A stretch of DNA of 64,000 bases, taken from assembly GCF_000003815.2 (NCBI RefSeq), contig NC_049983.1, positions 12,663,481-12,727,480 on the forward strand, in the 5' to 3' direction. This document shows positions 11,809-23,335 of this stretch, one piece after another (position 1 is the first letter of the stretch; each line of letters opens with the position of its first letter). Under the pieces are notes generated by a model that made no database searches, was not told the origin of the DNA, and saw only the letters and a program-made list of their open reading frames with translations. Made by a program: the position numbers and the translations under genes. This DNA is from Branchiostoma floridae (lineage: Eukaryota > Chordata > Leptocardii > Amphioxiformes > Branchiostomatidae).

Positions 11809-14800
11809 CTAATGCAGAGAACATGCAATCATTGTAATGTATGATTAGGCACAGACTGTGTGCATTTGATTGTCCCTTTGGTGGTTTTGCCGCAAATGGA
11901 TATTTTGGTTTTTAAATGCAAACGTCTAAGAAGCATGGAAAACCGTAAGTTCACCTGATTCACAGTTGTCTCCGTTGAAACCAGTCGAGCAGCGGCAACT
12001 GTAAGAGTCGACGAGATCAAGGCAGGTTCCCCCGTGTTGGCAGGGATTGGACGCACACTCATCAATGTCTGTTAAACAGCATAAAAGAGTGAAGAGTCAT
12101 TGCATCTGTATTCGCAAATATATATGTAACGTTATGTGACAAAGTACAAAAACAAGAGCAACTAGAAAGGCCGACATTTGCTTAAGAGCAAATACAGCAT
12201 ATTTCAGCCATACCCCTTCCCACGCAACATTGGACTGTTCCAAATCACCCCTGCGCAAAAATGGAACATCCTCTTAACAGTACATTATCCCCCAAAGTGG
12301 ACTGGTATTGTGAATTGACTCCAGGTAAAAACAGAGCTTGCTTCTATTTTTCAGAAAATGACAATAATCACACCTTCCATTCAGAAAATTTTCATCATGA
12401 CTGAAAATTGTTGAATGACTTCATGTAATGTCATTAACAATTTTCAGTACGATAACTAGGTGTAAGTTTAAAAAAGTATAAGCTCCTTGTGATGTGGGTA
12501 CATTTATTATTGCAATGAACTTTTTTTATTCAAGTAGGGCATACGATTTAATAATTATCAAGCAGGTGCAGGTACTGTAGGAGCGTTTGTTTTCTTCAAG
12601 CTGTAAAACTGTTAAACTGTTTTACTTTGTATGCAATCAACCATCGAGCCTATTCTTATTTTAGTTTAACAACTTCCTGCCAGACCCGGAAGATACGATT
12701 GAACTTTGTTCGAGGATTTATTTTCGTCTGTCTGGTCAGTCTGTTCATACCCTGGCGCTGAGAGTGTTTTATTGGGCTGAAACTCTGGCAGTTTAAAGTT
12801 ACTTACAATTTAAATGTTCAAAGTTTATGCCAAACAACAACAGCACTAGGAAATGTGGCCACTATAGACAGGTGGTCACTATAGAGAAAATGCTGATCTA
12901 TTGACTAGGAGCCATACGTTACACATGATTTCAGTACACTGATCATTAATCATATAAACATTGCACAGGTAAGCCAATTGTTTAGATGTACAATTAAGTT
13001 CAAATAATTCTGAAGAGAAATATTGATGAGAAAATAATCATTCTCGCCACTGTCTAACTTATAATTACGTATCATAACTAAACGCAGATTTTCTAACTAA
13101 CGCACCTTTCGCCGACTTCATCATAGGACCGCAACCAAACGAAAACTGTCTAACTAACGCACCTTTCGCCGACTTGATCATAGGGCCGCCGGCTATCAAT
13201 CAAACACGGCTGTTGATTAGACTTAGAGTTTCAAACAGGCGTGTGCCAGTTGACAGCAAACTTCATGCTACGTGATGTATTACATTGCTTGGACCTTCTT
13301 TCCCACAGTGGTGCTTCTACAAAATATTTAGACTGTAACACTGAGTCCCACATGCTTTATAGAATAGAATTTGACGCAGAACAGCGTTTTTTGCCGGGCA
13401 TTTTTCTTGAAACAGGGTACAGGGGGGGCAAAATATACTGTTATAAGACCGTCAACAACAGTCGCACGGAGCTAACAGCGCAGCGAAAATATCATCGCTA
13501 GCGTTTCAACTTCGGATGACAAGTACTGTTAAACTCAGTAACGTTACAGTTTGTTTTTAGTTGCCTTTGACGGTTTGACCTGAAATACTGTTACGCTAAA
13601 CTCCTGAAGAGAAGTTAAGTGACTGCTGCGATTATCATAGATATGCCCCTAAGAACTGATACAATATAAAGCCTTCTGAATAGTCTAGAATGCGAGAGCC
13701 TTAGGCGGGCTTCGCTCCCCCTGGCGGGAACACTGCTATATACGGGATCATGAGGCCCCGCTTATGAATATTAGATAGCCTTTGGCCTCCTCTTCACTGA
13801 TTGGCTAGGTTTTTTAGTCTAAAATGCGAGGGCTTCAGGCGGGCTTCGTTCCCCCTGGGGCCCCCAACGCTGTAAAAAAATTCCTGGCGGGAACACTGCT
13901 ATATACGGGATCATGAGGCCCCGCTTATGAATATTAATTAGCCTTTGGCCTCCTCTTCGCTGATTGGCTAGGTCTTTGATTCAATTAACTCTCCGGCTGA
14001 CGCGCACAGGTGTGGCTCTGTGCGGGGTCACAGAAGGTCACGTCAGGAGGCCAAAAGAAAACAAATTTCCCCTCAGAAAAGTGCCAAAATTAATCATTTT
14101 AAAGTTGTTTATGTCAAAAATTTTACTTGAATCTTGTTACCAAGTATCTAATGCCTATCTATACCAAATTTCAGGTCATTTAATTGTAATACCAGGGTAC
14201 AGGAGCCAAAAGTGTCCTTTTTTGGTCAAAAATTGGCCAAAAATCGCAAAAATAAGCATTTTGTTGCACTGTACACCAAAAGTGTTATTGAATTTATATG
14301 AAGGGATTATCAAGGCACATCTGTGTCAAATTTCAGCTCATTCGGTTGCAATACCAAGGTACAGGAGCCAAAAGTGTCCTTTTTTGGTCAAAAATTGGTC
14401 AAAAAATCGCAAAAATAAGCATTTTGTTGTACTGTACACCAAAAGTGTTCTTAAATTTATATGGGGGCATTATCAAGGCACATCTCTGTCAAATTTCAGC
14501 TCATTTGGTTGTAATACCAGGGTACAGGGGCCAAAAGTGTCCTTTTTTGGTCAAAAAATGGTCAAAAAATCGCAAAAATAAGCATTTTGCTGTACTGTAC
14601 ACCAAAACTGGTATTGAATCTATATGGGGGACTTATCAAGGCACATCTGTGCCAAATTTCAGCTCATTCGGTTATAATACAAGGGTACAGGGGGCCCAAA
14701 TATACAGTTTTGGTCTTAAGATGACCAAAAAACCTTAATAAATCATTTAAGAGACAGATATGGAAAAAATGAAAAAAACGCCCGAGGGTATTGGCCCACT

Positions 14801-17800
14801 CTACCCTTGTGCCAAATTTCAAGTCATTCGGTTGAGGAACAACGGAGATACCGTGTTCTGAAGATTTGACAGGAGAAAGAAACATTACGAATACAATATA
14901 TTTCACCATACCTATGGTATGGCTGAAATATAATCATTACGAATCCCTGCAATCGCATGGTTACAGATGATTCTTTCAAACACATTGAAATTGGCGGGGT
15001 ACAATTAGATAGTCCAATCGCATACGTGCAGTTAAGCACATTACATAATAAATGGATAACGTTACTTACTAATCTCGCAGAACTTCCCCTCGAATCCAGC
15101 GGGACACTCACAGAAGGTGTTGGACTCGTCGAAGCAGGAAGTGCAGTTACCGCCATTCTGACAGACGTTTGAATCACAGAGCTTGAAGTCTAAAATCGTC
15201 ATAAAGCAATGGTCAATGACCATNNNNNNNNNNNNNNNNNNNNNNNNNNNNNNNNNNNNNNNNNNNNNNNNNNNNNNNNNNNNNNNNNNNNNNNNNNNNN
15301 NNNNNNNNNNNNNNNNNNNNNNNCTTTGTAAGATTTGTCTGTATGTCTGTACTATTCAAAACATCGTTTGCATTACGTAGAATAGATTAAAAAGGACAAA
15401 AACGTTCCTCGGACTACGAGTACGATAGATCCTTTCGTACGAAGATACAGGAATTTTCCGGGCTTGCCATATGCCAAAAAGAAGACAAAACATATTTCCC
15501 TCTCCTTCAATCAAATGAAGAGAGAGAGAGTAAATAAATGTGCATATAAGAGTAAAAGGGATTTACCAGCCTGGCAGACGTAGCTGTGCCGTTCCGTGCA
15601 CGGTGCTGTCTTTGCCAGATAGCTGTCAGAGCTGTCCAAGAAAACACACAGGTCACAGGGAGCGGCAGGTTCGCTCGAGGACCACTGTACCGGGGCTGAA
15701 GTTGGACAAATATAAAATGTATCAGGGAAAACCTATGATACTGATTGATATATGACATCACGAATAGGCATAGTTCCCTGCATTTGCACACACCTGTTGG
15801 AATGATCTTAAACCAATCTGACCAAATTTAAAAAAAAATGCAGCAGTTTCTTGTGGTTGTCAGTTGATACAGAAATCGGGATTACTAGAAGAATACAATA
15901 ACCTGAAGCAATGGAGCCATCGCTGTACGCGAGAATTGCGGGTAAGAACTTCAATCCGAGCCAGTTGGAGACGCCAGTGGTAGCCGTGATGCCGTTGGCG
16001 ATGGCGCTGTGCTGGTGGCTGTCCTTCACATCCGCCAAGTGGCCGTTCTTGGCACTGCAGGCTCGCACAGCGTCAGCGTGGGAGACGGCGTCGGGCGAGA
16101 ACTGGTAGCAACCTCCAGGGAAGGAAACTGCGAACAGGAATCGTAGGGAAAATGGAGGGAGAAGGTAATAAGTACCACTGATTGATGAAAATATACATGT
16201 GTACATTTGCGTTTCTGATAACCACGCAGGACAACTCTATCTCGTCCTTCGCAGAGACATTTGTGCTACATGGTTTGTCAAAGTTTTTGTATGTATGGAC
16301 ATATCGTACCGGTTTCACACTTTCTCCCAACAACATCTTTCGGACAGACGCAGCTGTAGCCGTTGACCTCATCCACGCACGTCCCTCCGTACCAACACGG
16401 ATTGCTGGCACAGTCGTCAATATCTGATGAAGAACAGTGAACAGATTGTACCACCACCAATATCAAAATATAACAATATTTTATGGTCTCTGGCAAAGCA
16501 ATCATTTTGTAGATAGAGGTTTGAAAAGACTGATATTGTTTCATGTGCATCTTTGTGGTTGAGCCATCTTGCAATTGTTATATTTGGCATTTGTTTTCAA
16601 TCTAAAAGTTACGATAAATGCAGTAGGCTACACCTGTTCCATTTGCAATTACTTTGTCTGTATAGCTATAATGAATGATGATGTATGCTAACACGAAGCA
16701 CAATTGTAGCGATAACACCCCTGACCATAGGTTTACGTTTACGTAAATAACAAGACATACTTGAGTCACATCTGTGCCCCGTCCAGCCAGTCTTACACTG
16801 ACAGGTGTAGTTGTTCACCCCGTCAACACAGCCCAGGGCATTCACGCAAGGGGAGCTGTGGCATTCGTTGATCTCTAAAAGAGAAACAGTAGGCATATAA
16901 ACAAAGATCTATACAGGGAAGATCCTCTATGGGGTGGCCGAACATTGCAACGACGTGAACAAGGCAGCAATTGGAAGCTTGGAATTGGAAGCAATTGGAA
17001 GATTGGAAGCAATTGGCTGATCTATGAGCCTAAGTTTAATAGAACATGAAAGCAAAAGAGAATAGTTATTTTACACAAGAGTGTAAACGTTTACGGACGT
17101 TTACCAAATCAACTTGTTTCTATTTTCACGGTACCTTATGTTATGCATTTGTGGGCCAACCAGGGATGAAAAATGACAACAAAACATTGCACAGTGAGTA
17201 AGAGAAAGAGATTTGTTGAGGAAGTAAACTTCTTGAATCAAGTTATACAGAAAGTGCATTACCGTATTCACTACCTTACCGTATTCACAGTGCGTTCCGA
17301 TGAAACCAGGAGCACACTGACAAGCGTAGTTGTTCAGCTGGTCATGGCATACTCCTCCATTCTGACAGATAACGCCACCACATTCATCGATTTCTGTGAG
17401 GAAGATACATATCTTTAACCATTATGTCCCATTACTGTCACCTCCCACTGTCTATTATGATATTTTGAACATTTTGTAATGCATAGTAATGTACGGCTTT
17501 TGAAAACGCATTTCTTATGATATCATATCAGTCACAATCGTGATAAGTAACTAAGCTAAGTATCAAGATAGCCATTCAATACCTTCGTCGCAGTCGACCC
17601 CAGCCCAACCTGCGTCACACGTACAGGAGTAATGGTTCAAGTGGTCGTCACAGCTGCCATGGACACATGGGTTTGACACGCATTCATCGATCTCTGCAGG
17701 AAAGGTGTGATACAAAACGTACAAAAAGAATCTCTAGACTACATGCGTGTGCACTACTTGAGCTACATGAACTATTTGCAGCGTTGCGCAAATCTCATCT

Positions 17801-19484
17801 CATCTCATTTCATTATGGTACCAACTTGTAGATTGCCCGTGGGGCCATACAGGGACATGGAGAAGCAGTCCCTAAGTATGGATTAACGCCATGCCTAAGT
17901 CAAGGGGAAGCATTGTGCATACGGTTGCAAAATAAGAACTTTAAAAAAGTATTGTCCGCTGTTATGGGTAAAAGAATAATGCAGTAACAACCCAATCCCA
18001 CCCATAGGTCGCATTGTTACACAGCAAAAAATTACTGTTGAAGCCAGTCATATGGGAACACGTAGATAAATGAAATCTATGATATGCTAGTTATTTGCTA
18101 CAAACATCTAATTGCATGACCAGAAACCTACCTGACTCACAAAACGTTCCAGTATAACCAGGTGTGCACTGACAGGTAAAGGTATTCACCTCGTCCTGGC
18201 ATACAGCTCCGTTCTGACAGGGAGCGCTGATACACTCGTCAACATCTGCAAAAGTAAAACACTTAGAATCGAAAAAGTAGCTATATTGACAATCCAAAAG
18301 GATAACGGTTTCACGATCTTTTATTCAGCTGATCAGATGTCTATGCTTTGTTTTATTATCATTTAAGTCTTGTTGAGACTGTATTTACCTGCACAAAGGG
18401 CGTACTTGTCGGTGTAGTTTGCCCCGTGCAGACCCCAGCTGTTCGAGTAGTAGCCTACACCGTAGGCGCTGTCATCGTTCTGCCAGTTCGGGATGTACAC
18501 AAAGGTGTCATCAAGGCGACGACATCTACTACCCCACCCGTCAGAATATCCGCACACCTTTTCCGAGAGGACGACGAAAGTATCGCAGCTGACACTGGCA
18601 TCGTCATAAACGATGCAGCCTGAAGTCCAGAAGTGGGTACACGAGGCAGTGCCAGAGAGGTAGCACGGATAACTCATCCCCAACGCATCACACGTGTTTT
18701 TGACGTTGGTATTCGTCATCGATCCTACGACAGAAACTTTATAAAAGGCCCAGGGGTCGACTGTTGTCAGATACTCCTTCTCACCTTAGAAAATAGAGAA
18801 AAACATTTTAACTCTATCGTCGATACCTTATATGACTATGATAGCAGTCATTTTGAATGTAATTGCAAAAGAACACACTGAACACATTGAAGACACATTG
18901 AACACACTGTATATATTACATAGTGTTAGAATCTAATCCATTATAAGCAGGAGCCAGGAGGTCATACTTAACAGTAGCTTTATTCATTTCAAAAGAATGT
19001 ACAGAATCAAATGCAACATATCTATCAATAGGAGAGTGAGCACTATAGTTAATCCCATGTAACCGAATTCGTGTAATGTCTTCACAAATACACCGCAAAT
19101 ATACGGCGAACGTTAACCTGGATATTTTGGACAGCTAGAGAAATAACTTTTCTCCCTAAGCTTTAAAGACAATTACCTTTCAGTTTATCAACTGCGTGCA
19201 AACCTATATAGTTACAGTAGGTGGGGATTGTTACAAAACTATCATGAAAACGGACAGGCTAAGAATCACACGTATGCGTATCCGTTAACATTTCAACCTG
19301 CATTATAAATGCCAACATAACACTAGTACACTGACTATTGGGTTGGTACACCTGTCATCGCAAGTGAATGCAAAAGAAGGTAGGTCCGTAGTACTCAAGG
19401 ATAACAAGTTGGAATAATGTATCTACCTCGTGATGAAGCCGGCAAGGTGATCACAGTCGCGAACAAGAGCAGAAACGTCCACAT
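11350..19484 (-). CDS. Secreted EGF/C-type-lectin mosaic protein, 13 exons
   Basis: A complete gene model of 1737 nt (578 aa). Exons, high to low: 19484-19427, 18724-18389, 18245-18132, 17693-17583, 17393-17280, 16874-16761, 16423-16310, 16127-15903, 15695-15567, 15189-15070, 12068-11955, 11808-11731, 11459-11350. Every intron is phase 1 with GT-AG ends, the hallmark of exon-shuffled extracellular proteins, and the lengths sum to an intact frame. Order: signal peptide (1-19, [18 protein letters not shown]), an 8-Cys domain (20-131), five Ca-binding-type EGF repeats (132-320), a C-type-lectin domain (321-438), an atypical EGF (439-478), a Ca-binding EGF (479-516), and two half-EGF modules to the stop. 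No membrane segment follows, so I infer a secreted adhesion or recognition protein. The ligand is unknown. A 100-N gap sits in the intron between exons 9 and 10. Confidence 0.87.
13676..13975 (+). repeat. Direct duplication of ~135-165-bp segment
   Basis: Two copies share TATATACGGGATCATGAGGC, CCCCGCTTATGAATATTA and AGCCTTTGGCCTCCTCTTC. The second has an additional GC-rich insert (about 13855-13885). No tRNA-type A or B box was recognised. Family unknown. Confidence 0.65.
14083..14937 (+). repeat. Interspersed repeat with internal ~163-bp tandem units
   Basis: Four to five copies of a unit containing TCAGCTCATTCGGTTGTAAT (variants at about 14173, 14331, 14497, 14659, 14819) and AAAATCGCAAAAATAAGCAT. 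It ends in a near-perfect ~35-bp palindrome around 14900-14937 built on CCATACCTATGGTATGG. A second copy lies inverted at 20735-21378. Open frames here are by-products of the periodicity. Confidence 0.7.
15224..15323. other. Assembly gap in EGF/lectin intron
   Basis: 100 N, probably a gap of unknown size, between the second lectin exon and the atypical EGF exon. A missed EGF exon could lie here. Confidence 0.99.
15567..16127 (-). CDS. C-type-lectin domain split over two exons
   Basis: Exon 16127-15903 gives the N-terminal half: [37 protein letters not shown] and a WLGLK core (WIGL motif). Exon 15695-15567 gives the second half: [18 protein letters not shown] and a final CTERHSYVC. The calcium-site EPN/QPD triplet is EPA here and no WND triplet is visible, so calcium-dependent sugar binding looks unlikely. 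The first half's donor is GTTATT, weaker than its neighbours. Confidence 0.85.
16310..18245 (-). CDS. Five consecutive EGF-repeat exons
   Basis: Exons 18245-18132, 17693-17583, 17393-17280, 16874-16761 and 16423-16310 each encode exactly one EGF repeat. Openings are DVDEC, EIDEC, EIDEC, EINEC and NIDDC, and each has the C-x-D/N-x4-F/Y-x-C pattern (for example [20 protein letters not shown]), the established signature of calcium-binding, beta-hydroxylatable EGF domains. The second is one residue shorter than the others between its second and third cysteines. Confidence 0.9.
18389..18724 (-). CDS. N-terminal 8-cysteine domain exon (unnamed family)
   Basis: A single phase-1 exon of 112 codons. 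It has eight cysteines, aromatic-rich segments ([36 protein letters not shown]) and ends KYALCA before the donor. The all-or-none exon boundaries suggest one folded module. I do not recognise a named family; even cysteines and secretion imply disulphides. It directly follows the signal peptide, which suggests a ligand-binding head. Confidence 0.75.
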
Positions 19485-20734
19485 CTTCACCGAATGTTGA
19501 GTTGAGTTGACAGATGATTGTGTAGAGCGTGCTTTGTGTAGAACTGTAACGCTGACTGGTACCGAGTCAATAGAATCACATCCTTGACAACACTGGTGTG
19601 AGTCACAAACTTTCCAAACATTGCAATTAAAATAATATTTGATTTTTCAACCTTGTGTTGAGTCACACCGGGTACAATGGTGCTGGTTATGGCGACAGAA
19701 GTGTTCAACTAACGTGAACGTGATGATCAAAGACGAGAGAAGATGACAGTTTGACAAAAGCTACAAAAGAAAGAGCAGGCCTATACTGCATACGTGACAA
19801 ACGTATCGTGTGCCGAATTATTTCCAATGCAAATCTCCAATGCTCTAATTTGCTACTAAATCACCAAGGAATATTTTCCTCTTCTTATAACTAACATAAA
19901 ACTACAGCTATACCATCCCATACCTTCGAAAAATGATTTCAACCATTACAACTGATCAGTTGATAATCTCTTCCAGCCAAACAGAAGTAGACACTTAGAA
20001 TAAGAATGCCATACTACAAATGATACTAGCAATTCTATGTTGCATGATTAATATTCAACGATGTAAACCTCCACGTAGCTACCACAAGTATGAAATTCCC
20101 GCCATTTAACATTATGTCATTGGTTATGCAAATTAGGTTTTAATTATAATTTGCATATTATTCCATTCATCAATATTCTTCTTTTTCTTGGATACATACG
20201 TCACATGTTCGAATATTCCTATCATGGAAAGGAGGGGGTTTATGATATTTCTCATTAATTATTATTTGCATGATTATCGTCTAATTATATCACACATCAC
20301 CTAAACTATCAACATACCAAAAATCACGACGATCCGTCAAACACTTCTTGTTATCCTCTTTAACTAAGGCCACAGCAAGTAAATTTTATGGATGACATCC
20401 TCTGCAGACTGCACAAATAGTGCGATAGGACGAAAAAAAAACAAGATGGGTGAAAAAACAAACAAGATGGCTACATTTTCAAAAATAGGCACCATGAAGT
20501 TGTGTTGACTGTTGTAAAAAGAATTAAAGAGACAAACCATGATATCAGAGCCAATAATGCATTCATTTCAGTATTTACGACATGTACTGTTGGTAACCAC
20601 ACTCATAGCTTCCATATTGGTGTCATTTTTACAACTATCCAATAAGTTTCATTTCTACAACTACAGTCCTGGGTACCTCGCAAGTGTCACTTCTACAAGA
20701 ACAATTATTAGGCTATAACACAATATATTTGCTC
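19485..20734. other. 5' flank of EGF/lectin gene
   Basis: Upstream of the minus-strand start codon. AT-rich; I see no convincing TATA box or additional exon, so the promoter and any upstream untranslated exon are not placed. Confidence 0.4.
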
Positions 20735-21378
20735 ATTATATTTCAGCCATACCATAGGTATGGTGAAATATATTGTATTCGTAATGTCTCTTCTTTCTCC
20801 TGTCAAATCTTCAAAACACTTTATCTCGTAAAGTAGGCCAATACCCTTAGGCGTTTTTCCATTTTTTTCATACCTGCCTTTAAAAAGATTTTATTGAGGT
20901 TTTTGTCAATTTTTACGTATATTTTGGCTCCCTGTACCCTGGTATTACAGCCGAATGACCTGAAATTTGGTACAGAGGTGCTTTGATCATTTGCCCAAAT
21001 AGACTCAATAACAGTTTTGGCATACGGTACAACAAAATGCTTAATTTTGTGATTTTTGACCATTTTATTTTACAAAAAAATGCATTTTTTGGCTCCTGTA
21101 TCCTCGTTTTACAACTAAATGACCTGGAATTTGGTATAGGAGTGCCCTTCACATATGAGCACATGGATTCAATAACGATTTATACATAGAGTACAACAAA
21201 ATGCTTACTTTTGCGATTTTTTGGCCATTTTTGGACAAAGATAGGACATTTTGGCTCCTGTACCCTCGTTTTATAACCAAATGGCCTGAAATATGGTGAA
21301 GGGATGCTCTAGATATTTATTAAAATGACCCATGTAGAAATTTTGGCATAAACCACTTCAAAATGATATATTTGGGGA
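20735..21378 (-). repeat. Second, inverted copy of satellite-bearing repeat
   Basis: The reverse complement matches 14083-14937: the same terminal palindrome (TATTTCAGCCATACCATAGG at about 20740), the same CTCCTGTCAAATCTTC flank and about three internal units. It is interrupted or abutted on the right by a small TA-flanked element at 21382. Confidence 0.7.
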
Positions 21379-21381
21379 TTA

Positions 21382-21497
21382 CTGTAAATGCATTTAATTT
21401 CGCGGGGATTTAATTTCGCGGTAGCGGCAAAATGGACATTTCGCGGTGGATTTAATTTCGCGGTAGCGCCATCCCGCGAAATTCAATGCATTTTCAG
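21382..21497. mobile_element. Small TIR element, CTGTAAATGCA family, copy 1
   Basis: 116 bp starting CTGTAAATGCATTTAATTTC and ending in its inverted complement (TGCATTTTCAG), with several TTCGCGG blocks inside. The left side is preceded by TA; the right side is not followed by TA. Non-autonomous DNA transposon (MITE) type. MITEs are well known in amphioxus; I cannot assign a named family. Confidence 0.7.
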
Positions 21498-21657
21498 CAC
21501 TGCACTGTAGTCACGAACTGCCGTGTAAAACCCGGCGCCTCTACAAACCGCCAGTCGGAAAACACTTGCTGGTTACCCGGTAAGGGTCCTATACAGACGG
21601 ATAGAACAGTTTCCATGCTTTTGACTTGTTCTTGCGTGAGCCACTGTTACTGATCTA

Positions 21658-22236
21658 CGAGGGGCATTCAATAAGTAATGTCCCTGACCCATTTCCCATA
21701 GCAGGAGATTAATGAAACTTGGCACAGTTATTAGTCTTTCTCTACATAGGATCCACCCAGAGTTATGCATTTCTCCCATTATTTGATGTAGCTCTGGACA
21801 CCGTTCTTGTAGGACATCCCAGGTTGGTCCTCCGACAGGTGCCTCATCAATGGCAGAAGAGGGACGACCAGGTCTGGGAGCTGTTTCCACAGACTTCCGG
21901 CTTTCTTTGAATTCAGGATGCCAGCGTTTTACAAGGTCATATGATGGGGCATCATCAGCATAAGTTTTTTTTCATTTCATCAAAAGTCCCTTTTGGTGTG
22001 CGTCCTTTCAAATACAAAAACCGGATCACTGCGCGACACTCAACTTGCTCCATTTCACACCTGGTCCATTTCGCACCTGACTCAGTTCAAACACAAGTAA
22101 ATCAGTAACCACAATTAGTTCAGAGCTGTTTTTTGCAACATAACCCATAGAGATGTGACTCATTACACATGCAACATTTCATCTAGATCGGACAACTGGC
22201 AGTGGGTCAGGGACATTACTTATTGAATGCCCCTCG
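21658..22236 (-). mobile_element. Internally deleted mariner-family transposon
   Basis: Long TIRs (CGAGGGGCATTCAATAAGTA inward from 21658 and its complement ending 22236) are flanked by TA at 21656-21657 and 22237-22238, the Tc1/mariner target duplication. Minus-strand translation from 22053 starts MEQVECRAVIRFLYLKG and later contains SVETAPRPGRPSSA, the helix-turn-helix N-terminus and GRP linker of a mariner transposase. The catalytic DDD region is absent and there is a frameshift near 21965, so this 579-bp copy is dead. Confidence 0.8.
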
Positions 22237-22455
22237 TAATCGTATCTACCCTCTCAATACGTAATAGTATACAGTAGTACGACCTTTGTATCATGGTGAA
22301 CATACTGTACAGTACTGTAATACAGTTGGTCGTATGAAAAAATTACATGTGTGTCTTCAGTCAAGACTATGTCAAACATTTCATTATACAGTGACAAAGA
22401 CAGTAGTAGTATGTACATGGAGCGGAAAAGGGGCACCTTAGGCGGCGCCAGCAGA

Positions 22456-22530
22456 CGAAATATTCGCGGTGAAGCGGCCGCCGCGAAAACCGCGAATATT
22501 AATCCACCGCGAATATTTCTGCATTTACAG
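22456..22530 (-). mobile_element. CTGTAAATGCA-family element, truncated copy 2
   Basis: The right end TGCATTTACAG is followed by TA. The body (CCGCGAATATTAATCCACCG) matches the left half of the copy at 36889-37031. The other terminus is missing. Confidence 0.65.
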
Positions 22531-22699
22531 TATTTTGGTCATTTTCCAACAGCCAGAGAGGTCAACGACCTCAAGGTCGTTGACCCCCCCCACCTGCAGA
22601 CTGCACGTGCACATGTCTATACAACTTAATTAAAAACTTATTTGGCAACCATTCGCGTAGCCTGGTTCATTATCGGCAGCCAATCAACGAGCCTGTTGT

Positions 22700-23335
22700 T
22701 ATCTGGAAGAGTCCATTCTTGCACGGAGGGGGTATTAAATTTATCTTTGGACTAGTGATTATGCAAAGTCTTTCAGTGGGAGTATTTTTGGACTGGTGTA
22801 TTTTGCAATTTTACATGGGATGTGCTGGAATACTAGTAGTCCATTCTTGCACGGAGGGGGTCATTTAAAAAAATCATTTTCGGACTTCCATGATTATGTC
22901 AATGTCCTATTTTTGCGGATGTATTTTTGCACTGGTCCACCTTACATAGGGGTATCACAGGAAGAGTCAATTTTTGGACGGAAGGGGATTTTTAAAATTT
23001 AGTTTTGGACGGGTTATGATTCAAAATTTTTAGCGGAAGTGTTTTTAGACTGGTCTATTTTACCTTTTCATGCGCGGGGGACCTTTTTTGCTAAGTTTAA
23101 ATTTGGACTGGGTTTCTTATTCAAAGGCCATGTTTTCAGCGGGAGTATTTCTGGACTGGTCTATTGTGCAAATTCTAATGGGGTGCACTGAAAGAGACCA
23201 TTCTCACGGCACGGAGTAAGATTCCTTTGGGGGCTAAACTGTGATTAGTAAAAGTGATTTTTAAGTAGAAGTGTACCATTTTCACACATGGATGATTTTG
23301 GAACAGTCTATTGTTGCATGGGGAGGGAGATGGCT
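22700..23335 (+). repeat. Degenerate ~125-bp tandem repeat, five copies
   Basis: Recurring landmarks are CCATTCTTGCACGGAGGGGG, TTTTGGACTGG, GGGAGTATTTTTGGACTGGT and GTCTATTTT..CATGGG, at roughly 22700, 22830, 22960, 23080 and 23190. The copies are strongly diverged, implying an old array. No coding frame persists. Confidence 0.6.

Larger units (their letters stand above)
12069..15069. other. 3-kb repeat-filled intron
   Basis: No exon is seen in phase with the gene. It holds a small duplicated block at 13070-13185 (ACTAACGCACCTTTCGCCGA twice), the duplicated segment at 13676-13975 and a satellite-bearing repeat at 14083-14937. Confidence 0.5.

Noticed and set aside
13676..13975. tRNA-derived SINE
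   Set aside because: The duplicated segment has no recognisable A or B box and no A-rich or microsatellite tail; left as an unclassified duplication.
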